Assembly (NCBI RefSeq): GCF_014805685.1
Contig: NC_060907.1
Coordinates: 3,876,197-3,940,196 of the forward strand
Direction: 5' to 3'
From: Silurus meridionalis
Taxonomy: Eukaryota > Chordata > Actinopteri > Siluriformes > Siluridae
Length of the DNA: 64,000 nt
Of the stretch, positions 9,724 to 21,055 are shown one piece after another (the first letter of the stretch is position 1; each line of letters begins with the position of its first letter). Position numbers and translations under genes: made by a program. The notes beneath the pieces were generated by a model, which saw only the letters and a program-made list of their open reading frames with translations, was not told the origin of the DNA and did not search any database.

Positions 9724-9929
9724 TGATAGACAGACAAAAAAATAAAGAGACAGACAGACAGGCAGAAAGATGAGAGAAAGAGTCAGACAGACAGACAAGA
9801 GGGAGAGCAGGAGAGAGAGAGATAAGAAGACAGAAGGAAGAGACATGTGCTAAAGCAAACAGAGAAAGTATAGAGAGAGGGAGAGAGACCAGGGATGGAC
9901 AGATAAGAAGACAACAGAGAGAGAAAGAT

Positions 9930-9967
<38 letters not shown>

Positions 9968-10140
9968 AAACAGATTAGGAGATGGAATGAAGAGACAGGC
10001 GCAAAATCAAATTGAAAGACAGAGACAGAGAGAGGTGAAAAGAAAAAAAAACAGACAGCCTGCCTGAGAAAGAAAGTTTGAGAGAGAGATGAATACTGAT
10101 AGAAAGATAGACAGTTAAAGTGAAACAGAGAGATGGACTT
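9665..10140. repeat. GA/CAGA-rich purine tract
   Basis: Alternating (GA)n, GACAGACAGACAG and GAGAAAGA runs; pure (CAGA)n at about 9930-9963 and (GA)n at 9690-9716. One strand is almost all purine. The open frames on the other strand are low-complexity Ser/Leu translations, not genes. Confidence 0.9.
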
Positions 10141-10559
10141 TTTTATACTTTTTACAAACCATTATTTGACACAAGTCATGTTTAATGTAAGATGGTGTCA
10201 GGTTGACTTGTTAAATAAATAAATAAAATGATAAATAGACAAAATCAAATCGGACCTGACAGTTAAAGGTTGTGTGATCATCTAGTTTAGTTCTGGTGCA
10301 AAGTGCAGTCCTTCAACTACAGAACACAGAGCGTCTCTACACCACCACACAGACTCCAGCATCCTCAGATCCTCCACACTCTTACACAAACACAAATCAA
10401 CCAGAATCCTTCATTTCATTAGTCTGGAGAACAATCTGTTTGCATCACAGAGAGTATTTTGTGTTATTTTGTTTTCCTGCAAAAATAAAATGAATCATTT
10501 GGCACATAAACATGTTTCTCCAGACGCACTTAAAACAATGAATAAATCATAAAAAAGCA

Positions 10560-10885
10560 AAAAAGACCTTAAAAAACATTTTAAAAAGCCCAGTGACTGG
10601 ACTGGACAGGAATGAAAGGGTTCCTCCGCTGCAGGACGGGTCTCATCGATTTTGTAGTTCTTCAACTGAACACGCTCCTCTGCTGTTATTGTGGACCTCC
10701 AGCGGAGTAGGAGCTGGTTAGTGACGTGCAGGGACCATAGTCCTGTACGTGCTGCCAGGTCCTCCCCTCGTCGCAGGTCTGCCCCTGCGACCTTCACCAG
10801 CTCCCGGAGTGTAATGATCTTTGAGGAGATCAGAGCTCTGGACTGTGTGAGGGCGGTTGCACGGGGAAAGTCCAGACGACTTTCA
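10560..10885 (-). pseudogene. Unidentified element-type coding fragment
   Basis: The - strand keeps an open stretch with a helix-turn-helix look: LRELVKVAGADLRRGEDLAAR, then a TGLWSLHVTNQLLLRWRSTI segment and an AEERVQLKNY piece. I recall similar text in fish transposable-element proteins but cannot name the family. It abuts a truncated Tc1 transposase at about 10885-10895. No start codon, splice sites or partner exon support a host gene. Confidence 0.3.
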
Positions 10886-10889
10886 TGTA

Positions 10890-11820
10890 TAACTTCCATG
10901 AGCTTGAAGGACTGCATCCATGCGGTTTGGCAAGGATTCATACAATTTATTGATGATGTCATCAGGAATAGCAAAGAAAGCAGTCTTGCATGCCTCCCAG
11001 AGTTCATCAATATTCTTTGGTTTCGTCTTCCATGCTTCCTCTTTCATCCTACCCCACATATACTCAATGATGTTCATGTCTGGTGACTGGGCTGGCCAAT
11101 CCTGGAGCATCTTGATCTTCTTCGCCATGAGGAACTTTGATGTGGAGATGGAAGTATGCGATAGAGCACCATCCTGCTGCAGAATTTGGCCTCTTTTAGG
11201 GTTTGGAATATAAGAGGTAGCTAAGATTTCTTGGTATTTTAGACTATTGATGTTCCACCCATTCCTTCCACCCTGCAGATCTCTCACACACCCCCATACT
11301 GGATGTAACCCCAGACCATGATTTTTCCAACACCAAACTTCACTGTTTTCTGGGTGAATCTCGGATCCATGCGGGCTCCAGTAGGTCTCCTGCAATATTT
11401 GCGGCGACTGTGGTGTAATTCAACAGAAGATTCATCTGAAAAATCCACCTTCTTACACTTTCCCAGCCTTGGCAAATGGAGCTCTGCTGCAGTGGAAAAT
11501 GGGCTGGACTTGGATTTTTGAGCCTGACCTGGGCTTGATAAAACGTATCCAGTCTCTTCAAATCTTTTTTTTATCCTCTGTACTTGACGCTGAGACACAT
11601 TGAAGGTGTCTGCCACATCAGCAGTGGATCTGGTCGTCAGGTTCTTGATAATCAAAACTTTAGTCTCAGGGTGAATCTTCTAGTCTAGTTGCAGTTGATG
11701 TGAAGGTCTGGTGTACTGGGGTTCTTTTTATACACACCTGAGACCTAATTGATCCATTATTAGTCACAGGTGAAGCTCATATGACAAGGCGACAACACTT
11801 ATGTCTTTACATTGTATCTT
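10890..11820 (-). pseudogene. Decayed Tc1-like transposon with transposase remnant
   Basis: Reading leftward from about 11690 the - strand gives a helix-turn-helix (TADVADTFNVSQRQVQRIKKR), then after a deletion the catalytic part: FSDES near 11440 (first Asp), LQQDGALSHTS near 11180 (second Asp) and WPAQSPDMNIIEYMWG near 11075-11110 (Glu of DD34E). The second DNA-binding subdomain is missing and at least two frameshifts occur. Upstream, near 11720-11745, lies a TATAAAAAG promoter-like box of the kind found in Tc1 5' regions. The 3' end is cut off at about 10890, directly against another element fragment. Confidence 0.8.
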
Positions 11821-12110
11821 CAATGTCTGATTCGGGTTCCTCCACCTTTGGACCTTTCTTCACCTGCTTTTTTCCTTGTCCCTTACCACATTTTTCCTCT
11901 TAGTTGGTACTTTATACAGAGGCTCATCTTCCGTCTCCCCCGTCCCCTTGCACTGGTGTAGTGACCGGTGTCTCCTGGTGGTGGCGCTGCACCCCTGTGC
12001 CTGCTTCTGCCAGAACTGCTCCAGAGTCGACTGTGACATTATCAGTTTCGCTCTTCAGATCTGATTCTGCAGAGCAGGGCTTCTCCTGGCTCGGTTCATC
12101 CAAGCAGGGC

Positions 12111-12113
<3 letters not shown>

Positions 12114-12163
<50 letters not shown>
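12114..12163. repeat. (CA)n microsatellite
   Basis: About 50 bp of pure CA. A second CA tract follows 110 bp later. The 11830-12110 flank shows no recognisable gene. Confidence 0.97.
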
Positions 12164-12166
<3 letters not shown>

Positions 12167-12269
12167 TATATGAATATAAACCTCTGCAATACCAGGAGTC
12201 CCCCCTCATTCAACTTGTCCTGAGTCACTGATCTACAACCACAACACACACAACACCAACACACACTCT

Positions 12270-12273
<4 letters not shown>

Positions 12274-12332
<59 letters not shown>
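12274..12332. repeat. (CA)n microsatellite
   Basis: About 59 bp of pure CA. The 12335-12950 sequence to its right shows no gene or recognised repeat. Confidence 0.97.
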
Positions 12333-12335
<3 letters not shown>

Positions 12336-12954
12336 AAGATAAAAGAGCAGAGACTCTACCAGCAGTATTCACTGAACACAGTAGAGGCAGAACTGCACTT
12401 CAATGCACAAAAATGCAAACATTCAAACCGAATTCTTCACCAAATTGAACCATTTCATCACCACTTTTAACTCCCCTGACAAACTGTGCCACCTACTGGG
12501 CAGCACAGAGAGCTGCAAACTCACAGCCCACAACATACACACCTGTTATCTCTGGTGTTATGTGTCTGTATGTTTGATTCTTTGGCAATACGAATGTCCA
12601 TATTTGTCATGCAGATAAATCAACCTCCCAATCTGGAATCTTGAGAGAGAAATGGAGAAACACGAAGACACGGAGAAACAGGTTCAAAGGCAGACAGAGG
12701 AACAGTATGCTACAAAGGTAGAGAGAGATCTATGACTGTAGTGAGGCCGTTCATTCGATTAACTTTTTCACAGGAACATCGAACATCAAATACAACATCA
12801 AACAAATAATGAGAAAAAAGAGAACTGAACCAGTACGATGAATAAAAGATAGTAAGTATGGACAGATCGGCTGTGGAGGAGTGTAAACCTCGCTTTATCC
12901 CGCAGCTGATTCATTTCCTCTCCCTGCACTCGGCCGGCATCACAGAGACACTTT

Positions 12955-13305
12955 ATTACCCCAACAAGGCCAAAAGTTTGTGGACACCTGACCATATGGT
13001 TGCTAGGTGCTGCTTTTTGAACATCTTCCACTCTTCCGCCACTCGTTCCTATACATCTTTTGGAGATCTGTGTGAGATTTATTCAGACAGGAGGGTGTTA
13101 GTAAAGTAAGAGGAAGGCTGCTGATGAAGGTGAGGTGGTGAGAAGGTCAGAGATTGAAAGCAAGAGATCTTCCAAACCCAGGTGAAGTAGATCTTCATGC
13201 TGGAAGGTTTGAAGTCAAGTAAAGGGGAAATTTCATCCAAAAGACGTCCTGTACAGTAGTTTTTAGAGAAGAACCAGATATGAGTGGAAAATTCAGGTGT
13301 TCTAA
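12955..13305 (-). repeat. Non-autonomous Tc1-related element copy
   Basis: Begins with the family end GGCCAAAAGTTTGTGGACACCTGACCAT (split here as GGCCAAAAG at 12968 and TGTGGACACCTGACCAT after it) and keeps the ordered phrases TTTTTGAACATCTTCCACTC, GGGTGTTAGTAAAGTAAG, ATCTTCATGCTGGAAG, AAGTAAAGGGGAAATTT and GAAGAACCA. It is about half the length of the family copies I recall and both ends are worn. Confidence 0.6.
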
Positions 13306-13307
13306 TA

Positions 13308-13311
<4 letters not shown>

Positions 13312-13371
<60 letters not shown>
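13312..13371. repeat. (TG)n microsatellite
   Basis: About 60 bp of pure TG. Confidence 0.97.
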
Positions 13372-13484
13372 TGGATATTTGCATGTGGAATAAAGCCCCG
13401 GGCAGGATCTCTGCGGCCGGATTAGCGTCTTTTAATTAACTCTACACAGCACAGACGTTCTTCATTAGCAGTGCTGGTTTGTGA

Positions 13485-13900
13485 ATGGACGTAGAGAAGG
13501 ACAAGAGGAACAAGAGGACGGTTTGGAAGAGGGAAAACAAGTTGATGAAATGGTTAGTAATTGGAAAAAAAACGCATCCAATCACGTCACACCGCTGTGA
13601 CCTCATCGACCTTCACCACATCCTGCACACCTTCCTGTCCTACACCTACATGCTGGAGGACTCCAGCTTCATCCAATCCTCCTCCGAGCTCTCGAGAAGT
13701 GTTTCCTTGCTCCTCTGTCACTTAATAAACGATCCCGAGAGACGATTAAAGACCTGCGTGATGAAAAAAAATCAAACGGAATCAATGTGCAGTAAATCTC
13801 ATGTCCCTGTTCCAGTCAACTTCCTGTTTCAACCTTTTAAATGCAGAGGACTGGATTACAGGAATACGCTCTGGATAGAACACCAGGGGACTGTGCACAC
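13485..13900 (+). other. Unresolved open frame
   Basis: A + strand frame is open from the ATG at 13485 into the CA microsatellite at 13912. The most protein-like stretch, near 13600-13760, reads HHILHTFLSYTYMLEDSSF and then SSELSRSVSLLLCHL. I recognise no domain. There is no clear splice site or promoter, and the frame runs into a repeat, so it is probably chance or an element relic. Confidence 0.15.
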
Positions 13901-13908
13901 ACACATGT

Positions 13909-13911
<3 letters not shown>

Positions 13912-13985
<74 letters not shown>
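13912..13985. repeat. (CA)n microsatellite
   Basis: About 74 bp of pure CA. Confidence 0.97.
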
Positions 13986-13989
<4 letters not shown>

Positions 13990-14069
13990 CAAGGGCAATT
14001 TAAAGTAATTCACATAATAAAAATAGCAGCAATGAGCTGTAAATCTTTCTTACTGTACAACATGTTCAC

Positions 14070-14071
<2 letters not shown>

Positions 14072-14110
<39 letters not shown>

Positions 14111-14168
14111 AAAACAGACAACAGTCAAATAAAGAGAGGGAAAAAACATGACAGACAGACAATGAGAG

Positions 14169-14244
<76 letters not shown>

Positions 14245-14576
14245 GTATTAAAACAGAGACATGCAGACAAAGATAAAAACACAGAGGGGAAAGATGAACA
14301 ACAGGTAGAGAGAGAGGAAAGCAGATAAAAAAAGAGAGAGTTCATAGACAGACAGAGAGATGGATAGAAAAGGAGTGAAAAAGGTATTAAAATCAAGAGA
14401 CAAATGGACAGACAGAATAAGGGAGAGAGAGAGAGGGATAGAGAGAGGGAGAAAAGGAGAGGTAGAGAGAGAAAGAGAGAGAGAGCGAGAGAGAAAGAGA
14501 GAGAGAGAGCGAAAGAGGAAGAGTGGCAAAGACAAACAACATGTAGAAGGAGAGGAAGGAAGAGAGAGAGCGAGAA

Positions 14577-14623
<47 letters not shown>

Positions 14624-14635
14624 CTGAAAAAGAGA
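14072..14635. repeat. Purine tract with (GA)n and (AGAT)n
   Basis: (GA)n at 14072-14107, (AGAT)n of about 19 copies at 14166-14244, then mixed GAGAGA/AAGAGAG/GACAGA to 14635. Open frames here on either strand are Arg/Glu- or Ser/Leu-rich translations of the repeat. Confidence 0.93.
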
Positions 14636-14689
14636 TTAAAGGCGGTCATTTTCTTCATGTTTATTGCTTTTGCCAGAAAGAGTCATTTT

Positions 14690-14935
14690 CATTCTCGAGG
14701 AGTCGAAGGAATAAAAGAGTCGAGGAGTCACTGAGCAAAGAGTCATTGATGATCGAGAAATAAATGATTTGATTAGTTGTTGAATGAAGCAGTTGCTGAG
14801 TCATTTTGAGGAGTCAATGAGTCGGAAGTCACTGAGTCGAGGAGTCAAGAAATCGAGCAGTTGAGGAGTCGTTAATTTGAGTCGATGAGTTGATGAGTCC
14901 AGGAGTCTATGGGTTGAGGAGACGAGGAGTCGAGA
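14690..14935. repeat. GAGTCGAGGAGTC degenerate minisatellite
   Basis: The words GAGTC, GAGGAGTC and GAGTCGA recur every 8-14 bp, for example around 14695-14730 and 14800-14935, without a fixed period. The 14940-15380 sequence to its right has no gene. Confidence 0.75.
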
Positions 14936-15380
14936 AAGTGTACTGGATCAGATTCCAGCATTCAGTTCTCGCCCCTTTCAACATCAAACCTCAAGAGCCT
15001 TTCTCTTGGAATGACATTACGTCGCGTACACACGTCGCCATGACGACCTTTTTGGTGAGAAAGCAGAACATGAACCCTGTCCCTTCTGGATCAGCAGTCT
15101 GAAGGACAAAGGAATGAGGCTGGAATGATATGTGGATGGGGAGGAACGGTAATGTGACTTCTGACACAGTTTGTACAGCGTTGTGTTGTTTATTTCATAT
15201 TGTGATGATCAAAAAAAAAAATAATTGAGAAGAACCTGTTCATAATCTCATCATTGATTCTTCAATTCTACAAGATTCAACAATGAAGCAAAATGAAAAT
15301 CAGGAAAAATCCGGTTTGTTTCTTCCCTGAAACTTGATTTCAATCCATAAATGAAACAATAAATTCATAATAAGAATACA

Positions 15381-15461
15381 CACTGTGTGGCCAAAAGTAT
15401 CTGGACACCTGTCATTTCCATCCCTACTGTATGTGGTTCTTCTCCAAACTGTTACCACAAA
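15381..15461. repeat. End of a Tc1-related MITE
   Basis: Starts with the family terminus form CACTGTGTGGCCAAAAGTAT followed by TGGACACCTGTCAT, then the subterminal ATGTGGTTCTTCTCCAAACT seen in reverse in the copy at 495-995. It is cut at about 15461 where the RTE remnant begins, so the retroelement probably inserted into or recombined with it. Confidence 0.6.
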
Positions 15462-16592
15462 ATACCCACACCCCCCTGTCCTCTACGTCTGCTCCTTTCA
15501 CACCAACTACCTGCATGCCTTCCCTCACCACATCCATAAACCTCCTCCTTGGTCTTCCTCTTTTCCTCCTTCCTGGTGGCTCCATCCTCAGCATTCTTCT
15601 ACTGATATACCCCATGTCCCTCCTCTGTACATGTCCAAACCATCTCAATTTCACCTCCCTCACCTTGTCTCCAAAACGTCCTACATGCGCTGTCCCTCTA
15701 ATAAACTCATTTCTAATCTTGTCCATCCTCGTCACTCCCAACAAACATCTCAACATCTTCAGCTCTGCTACCTTCAGCTCCACCTCCTGTCTTTTACTCA
15801 ACGCCACTGTCTCTAATCCATACAACATCTCAGGTCTCACCACAGTCCTATAAACCTTCCCTTTCACAGATACTCTTCCTTAACAAATCACTCCTTCTAT
15901 CACTCTTCTCCAACATGCCCATTGAAGTCTGCCCCAATCACTAATCAGTCATTCCTAGGTTCACTCTCCATCACTTTATCTAACTCACTCCAGAATTTTT
16001 CCTTCTCCTCCATCTCACAGCTGAGAGCTTAGACACTGATGACAATTATCATCTCTTCTTCAACTTCCAGCTTCATGTTCATCACCCTATCAGAAACTCT
16101 CTTCACCTCCACTACACTCTTACTGTACTCTTCCTTCAGAATCACCCCTACACCATTTCTCTTTCCATCCACACCATGATAGAACAGTATAAACACCTCC
16201 AATGTTCCTGGTCTTACTCCCTTTCCACTTGGTCTCCTGAACACACAGCATATCTACCTTTCTCCTCTCCATCATATCAGCTAACTCTCTACCTTTACCC
16301 ATCATAGTACCAACATTTAAAGTACCAACCCGAACCTCCACTCTCCTACACTTCTCCTTTACCCTGCTGCCTCTGTAGACGTCTTCCTCCTCTTCTTCTC
16401 CTCATTTGGCCAACAGTAGCCCAATTTCTGTTGGCTAACGATACCTGTGGCGGTCGTTGGTAATCCGGGTCTTGACTGATACGGTATCAAATTCTGTTCC
16501 GTTCCGTTTACACTGGATGCCCCTCATAACCAAACCCTCCACATTTATCTGGGCTTGGGACCGACACTAAGAGTGACCTAACTTTTGCAACC
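15462..16592 (-). pseudogene. Internally deleted RTE-type LINE
   Basis: Reading leftward, 16592-16380 matches the 5' leader typical of fish RTE elements (GTCGGTCCCAAGCCC near 16570). Then comes an apurinic-type endonuclease: TLNVGTMMGKGRELADMMER and VQETKWKG near 16190-16330, and ADFNGHVGE near 15920, with a frameshift near 16150-16240. The frame then jumps directly to the C-terminus (YRTVVRPEMLYGLETVALSK to GRPRRRFMDVVREG, 15850-15540). The reverse-transcriptase core with its YADD box is absent. The C-terminal part keeps a 147-residue open stretch. Assignment to the RTE/BovB-like group (craniofacial development protein 2-like endonuclease) is from remembered family text. Confidence 0.82.
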
Positions 16593-16599
16593 CTAAATT

Positions 16600-17402
16600 A
16601 GGTTAGAAAAATAATAATTATAAATAATATTAAAAAGAAATTACACATCTACACAAATACATACATATAAACATAGGTACACATACAAAACACATGGCAC
16701 ATTAATATCCTAAGGTAAAACAGTATATGTTAGGCCAAATTATCCAGAAAATAGATTTGGATCGGCTCCCTTCAAAAAAAAACATAAAGGGATTTTGAAA
16801 AACTTTCCAGGTTCTATTTTAACAATATATGTGAGTTTTTCCAAAGCCAAACAATGAGAATTCTTGTAACCATTGTTGAAAAAAACGTGTTTTTCCAACG
16901 ATTAGCTACTACAAGTTTTGCTTGTAATAACCCGAATAATAAAGCTAATCAGAGATTGTAAAAGTGCACGTTGCAGGGAAAATATTTAGTAAACAGAGTT
17001 TAGGACATTTGGGAAAATTTAGTTTTAACACCAGGGATAAAAAGTCTAAAACCTTTTCCCAAAAACATTCAACTTGGGGACATTTCCATAAACACTGATA
17101 TAAAGTTCCTTTCTCTAGATCACATCTTATATATTGATTGTGAATGTTGGGATTAAATTTGTGTAGTAATTCTGGAGTGATGTATATACTCATAAACCAC
17201 TTATATTTGCCAAAGTTTGAGTATTGTATTAATAGTCTGAGTTTGGGCCTTTAGGCAGATACTCTGCCACTCATCTTCTGATATTTTTAGATTTATATCT
17301 CGACAAAATGCCTTATGTTTATCTTCGTTATTTTCCCTGCAGTTGGTGGAGATTAGTGTATAAAATAAAGAAATTTGTCTACCCCCAAGGCAAATTAAAG
17401 TG
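16600..17402 (-). pseudogene. L1-type LINE, 3' part
   Basis: The - strand encodes the cysteine-bearing C-terminal end of a fish L1/Tx1-like ORF2: a YITPELLHKFNPNI piece, then RCDLEKGTLYQCLWKCPQVE and CFWEKVLDFLSL (17193-16990). It continues the sequence at 19334-20508 across a hAT insertion. The 3' untranslated part runs to about 16600, where the RTE leader starts. Confidence 0.8.
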
Positions 17403-17410
17403 GTTTAAAG
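17403..17410. repeat. 8-bp target duplication, left
   Basis: GTTTAAAG directly before the hAT end at 17411; the same eight bases follow the right end at 19326-19333. Confidence 0.95.
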
Positions 17411-19325
17411 CAGGGGTGTCAAATCTGGACTGCGGTGTAATTATATTTGACCCGTGAGATCATATCAGATGTGTATTAGAGCTGGCCTGCCAGTGTATAG
17501 CGCATACACCGCTAATACTACAAACCACAGAATGCTTTGTTAGTGCGTCGGCGTGTCAGTTGAGACCGCCAAGCGCCCCCTCCTTTTCTGTTGACAATCA
17601 TTGGTATCCATGCTACCAGTCACCTTGGACAAACTTAATCCACCTCAAAAATGGCCAACGAAAACATGGAAAACAGGAGCTTTCAAGACAGGTGGGAGGA
17701 AGATTATCTGTTCACGAATGTAAAGGACAGACCTGTTTGTCTCCTGTGGGGAGCCACCATGGCTGTAACAAAAGAATGTAACATAAAAAGACACTAAAAC
17801 AAAACACCACGACAAGTGCAAGGACCTGGACGTAAAGCAGAAGTTCGAAGAAAGGAGATGAAAGAAAGTCTGGTTTCACGGCAGACTGTGTTCACGAAAG
17901 TGAATTCACAAAATGAGGCTGCTGTAAAGGCTAGTTTTACTGTGGTAGCAGAGATTGTGAAATCGCCCTTTAATGAGGGCGAGTTTGTAAAAAAAGTGCA
18001 TGGTTGAAGTTTGTGACATCGTGGGGCACATGATGTAGCATACTCCCTTGCTGTGGACGAGAGCAGCGACACATCTGATACTGCCCAGCTGTCAATCTTC
18101 ATCCATGGAGTCGAGTCTGTGTGTTACAGAGGAACTTTTGGGATTAAAATCAATGCATGGCACAACCACTGGAAAAGAAATCTTTAAACAGGTATCCAAT
18201 TGTGTAAATGAAATAAGGCTGCCTTGGGATAAACTCGTGGGACTGACGACAAGTCTTGTGCGGCCAAAAGAGTGGACTGGTGGGCAGGATTCCGAAAAAG
18301 ATGCGGAACAACCATGCAGGTGAACTTACAGTTTATCCCTGCATAATACCCCAGGAAGCGTTGTGTGGCAAAAAACTGAAAATGGAGCATGTTATGAGCA
18401 CCATAACAAGAGTAGTTAACTTCATCAGAACCAAAGGTTTGAATCACCGCCAGTTCAAGTTTTTTCTGAAGGAGTTTGGTTCGCACCGACGTGCCCTATC
18501 ACACAGATGTGGGATGGCTAAGCCGAGGAAAAGTACTGAACAGATGTGAGCAGTTTGTGGAAAGAAAAAGGGAAAGCTCAGGGATAAACATTTCTGTGTG
18601 AGCTGGCATTTCTGTGTGACATCCTGAGCCATATCGATGTGCTCAACCTGCAGCTTCAGGGGCAGGGCCACGTCATCACAGACATGTACGCTGCCGTGAG
18701 GGCTTTTAAAACCAAGTTGTGCCTGTGGGAGACTCAGATGCTGCAAGGAAACTTGAGTCATTTTCCGTGCTGCCAAACAATGAAAGCGCAGATCTCTCCC
18801 GCCGTGTTGCCTAGTGCACAGTTTGTTGAAAAAGTTCGCCCAGTTTACCCGCCGATTTGCCGACTTTGAAGACAAGAAATGCAGATTTGAACTGCTCAGT
18901 AATCCGGTTGTGGTTGACGTGGAATCGCATCAACCAACCTCCAAATGGAGCTGATTGAACTCCAGTGTAGTGACACGCTCAAGAACGACTCTGTGGGTGC
19001 TCTAAGAAGAGATGCCAGGTATTCAAACTCGAGGAACTCGAAAGTCTACAGATAGAGAGACATAATAAGAAACGAATACCACTGATGTGTGTTTTATTTC
19101 CAATTGAATTTCTCATGTGTTTATAATATTAAACTTTGGTTGTTTCAGAGTCAATGTTTACGCAAAACTAAAGTTTGTTTCCATATGAAAAGGTTCAACA
19201 TGACATACCTGGAGAGACGGAAAAACATGCACAATTGCAATTTTTCAATAAATATTGAGTTTGGCTCGCGACTTCATCCCAGTTTTTCATTTTGGCCCAC
19301 TGTGATTTTGAGCTTGACACCCCTG
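17411..19325 (+). mobile_element. hAT-family DNA transposon inserted in an L1
   Basis: The element is 1915 bp, begins CAGGGGTGTCAAA and ends TTGACACCCCTG, so the terminal inverted repeats match over about 12 bp. Perfect 8-bp duplications GTTTAAAG flank it, the length typical of hAT. Removing the element and one duplication joins the two L1 pieces. The transposase gene inside is broken (see 17651-18990). Confidence 0.93.
17651..18990 (+). pseudogene. hAT transposase remnant (BED finger, GTF2IRD2/ZBED-like)
   Basis: ATG at 17651 opens a frame with MENRSFQDRWEEDYLFTNVK and then a BED-type zinc finger in which one Cys is lost (VCLLWGATM) followed by NIKRH and a stop. Later pieces in other frames are SLVSRQTVFTKVNSQNEAAV (17870), CVTEELLGLKSMHGTTTGKE (18120), MEHVMSTITRVVNFIRTKGL (18380) and ITDMYAAVRAFKTKLCLWET (18675). 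The order follows fish hAT transposases of the GTF2IRD2-like group. The C-terminal dimerisation region is missing, and several stops and frameshifts make it inactive. Confidence 0.88.
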
Positions 19326-19333
19326 GTTTAAAG

Positions 19334-20508
19334 TATCTTCAAGGGGTTGGATCCGGCTGAAAAGGAGAATGATGCTGTATTTTGTTAATAAAATTAAATT
19401 GGAGATAAATTCTTGGAAACTGAGTATAGTTTCATTACTAAATAAATCTCCCACCTGAAACCTTTTGTTGCCCAAATTTGGAATTCAGCATCACGTGTCC
19501 TAGGTGTTAAGTTAGTATTACCCCAAATAGGGGTAAGTTGTGATAACTGAAACCCCTCCAAGATGTTTCGAAACTTCATACCATACCACAATAGTATTTT
19601 TTGGATTGGATGTGGCTTTTTTTTAAATTTGGGTAGAGGTGCCGAGTACAAATACAGATCCAAGGGCAGTTATCGGAATGTACAGTACAGGCCTTGAAGT
19701 TCCTAAAGTTATCAGGGCATAAAGCATGAAAACAAACTGAGTTCTTCATTATTGAATGATTCATTAAACATATCCATCATTGGGGTTATCAATTTGTTGT
19801 GAAAGATCTTATATATGTCTATAGGCAGACTATCGGGGCCTGGCGATTTCCCACTACTCGCACGATTAATAGCTGCAGTCGAGTCGGCTTCTTCGATTGG
19901 TTGATCCAGTGCTTTGGAGTCTTCTTTCGAAAATCCCAGAGTCTCTCCCAAAAATGTTTTAGAGACACAAATATTCCCTGAGGGGTGATGATTTATAAAG
20001 ATCTTCATGAAAGTTTTAAAAATCTTATTAATTTCCTGTTTAAATTCAGGAGTATTTTTTCTGAGAATTTCTTCTTTTAAGTCTTTGATACTTTGTTCAA
20101 ATCATTTTAAGGGGTGGATCTATTGGTTTTTGAACTAGTAAGGCTGATCCCTAATAAAGGCCTTGAATGCCTCCCATCTTGTTGAAGCGGGGGTCTCTCA
20201 AAAATGTATCAATTTGGTTTCCTACAAAATGAAATTCAAGGTTATGTAACCATTTTCTGTTTGAACGCCATCTAGGTGGGTTTTTAACTGTTTCTCCAAC
20301 AGTGTATTTCAGCGATGAAGATGCGTGATCAGATAAAACAATACTACTATATTCACAGTTAGAAATATAATCAATCAGGACTTTTCGAATAAGAAAATAG
20401 TCTATCATGGAGTAAGTATGAGAAAATAGGGACTAGCAAGAAAATTCTGTTTTTGTTGGATTGTAAAACCTCCAGATATTTAAAGTCCTTAATGTATTGA
20501 TTTTCTAT
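19334..20508 (-). pseudogene. L1-type LINE, 5' part with internal deletion
   Basis: From the right: the end of the endonuclease (MIDYFLIRKVLIDYISNCEY and IVLSDHAS, 20408-20290), the linker to the reverse transcriptase (FSKEDSKALDQPIEEADSTA and GKSPGPDSLPIDIYK, 19930-19810), then a jump near 19690-19720 to a late ORF2 region (LTPIWGNTNL near 19530). The reverse-transcriptase core is deleted. The 3' continuation lies beyond the hAT at 16600-17402. Confidence 0.8.
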
Positions 20509-20850
20509 GTTCAAGTTCAAGTTTATTTCTATTGCACTTTTCACAATGGACATTGTCTCAAAGCAGCTTCACAGAATATTAGAATTGAAGGTAATGATGT
20601 GTTTATCCCTGATGAGTAGCCTGGGGCGACTGTGGAATGGAAAAACTCCCTAAGATGAATGAGGAAGAAACCTTGAAAGGAACCAGACTGAAAAGCAGAA
20701 CCCCTCCTCATTTTGTAATTATAAATCTTTAAAACAATACAGAACACTGGAGAGTGAGAACTAACATAAGCACCGGAGTGTGTGATTATGAGTGATGTCC
20801 TTTCTACAGTTTTATACAGTCAGTTGACGTTGTGGAACCAGGAGCTCCTG
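20509..20850 (-). repeat. L2-type LINE 3' tail
   Basis: The reverse complement matches the tail of the L2 element at 60830-60980: AGCAGCCTTTGAGACAATGTC-like text at 20545-20570 and an end made of short TTGAAC/AACTTGAA-type repeats at 20509-20520. Only the terminal few hundred bases are present. Confidence 0.7.
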
Positions 20851-20865
20851 AGCAACTCAAAAAAT

Positions 20866-21055
20866 ACACTATATTGCAAAAAGTATTGGGTCGTTGTTAC
20901 CACAAAACTGGAGGCACTCGATTGTACAGGACGTCTTTAGATGGCGCTTTAATAACATTTTGCATTGACTTGAATTTGTGAACCCAAACCTGTTCCAGCA
21001 TGGCAGTGCCCCTGTGTACAAAGTGAGCTCCTTGAAGATCTGGTTTACATGCTGT
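20866..21055 (+). repeat. Tc1-related terminus and coding scrap
   Basis: Starts TACACTATATTGCAAAAAGT, the terminus of a common fish Tc1-like family, and runs into CCTGTTCCAGCATGGCAGTG near 20990, which corresponds to the second catalytic Asp region (FQHGS, Asp replaced). It is cut by the minisatellite that follows. Confidence 0.6.

Noticed and set aside
14248..14763. Arg/Glu-rich and Ser/Leu-rich frames of 120-136 codons
   Set aside because: Translations of the GA/GATA-rich tract; composition follows the repeat exactly.
17560..18875. Host gene of the GTF2IRD2/ZBED type
   Set aside because: The coding pieces lie within a hAT element with matching ends and an 8-bp target duplication, and are broken by stops and frameshifts.
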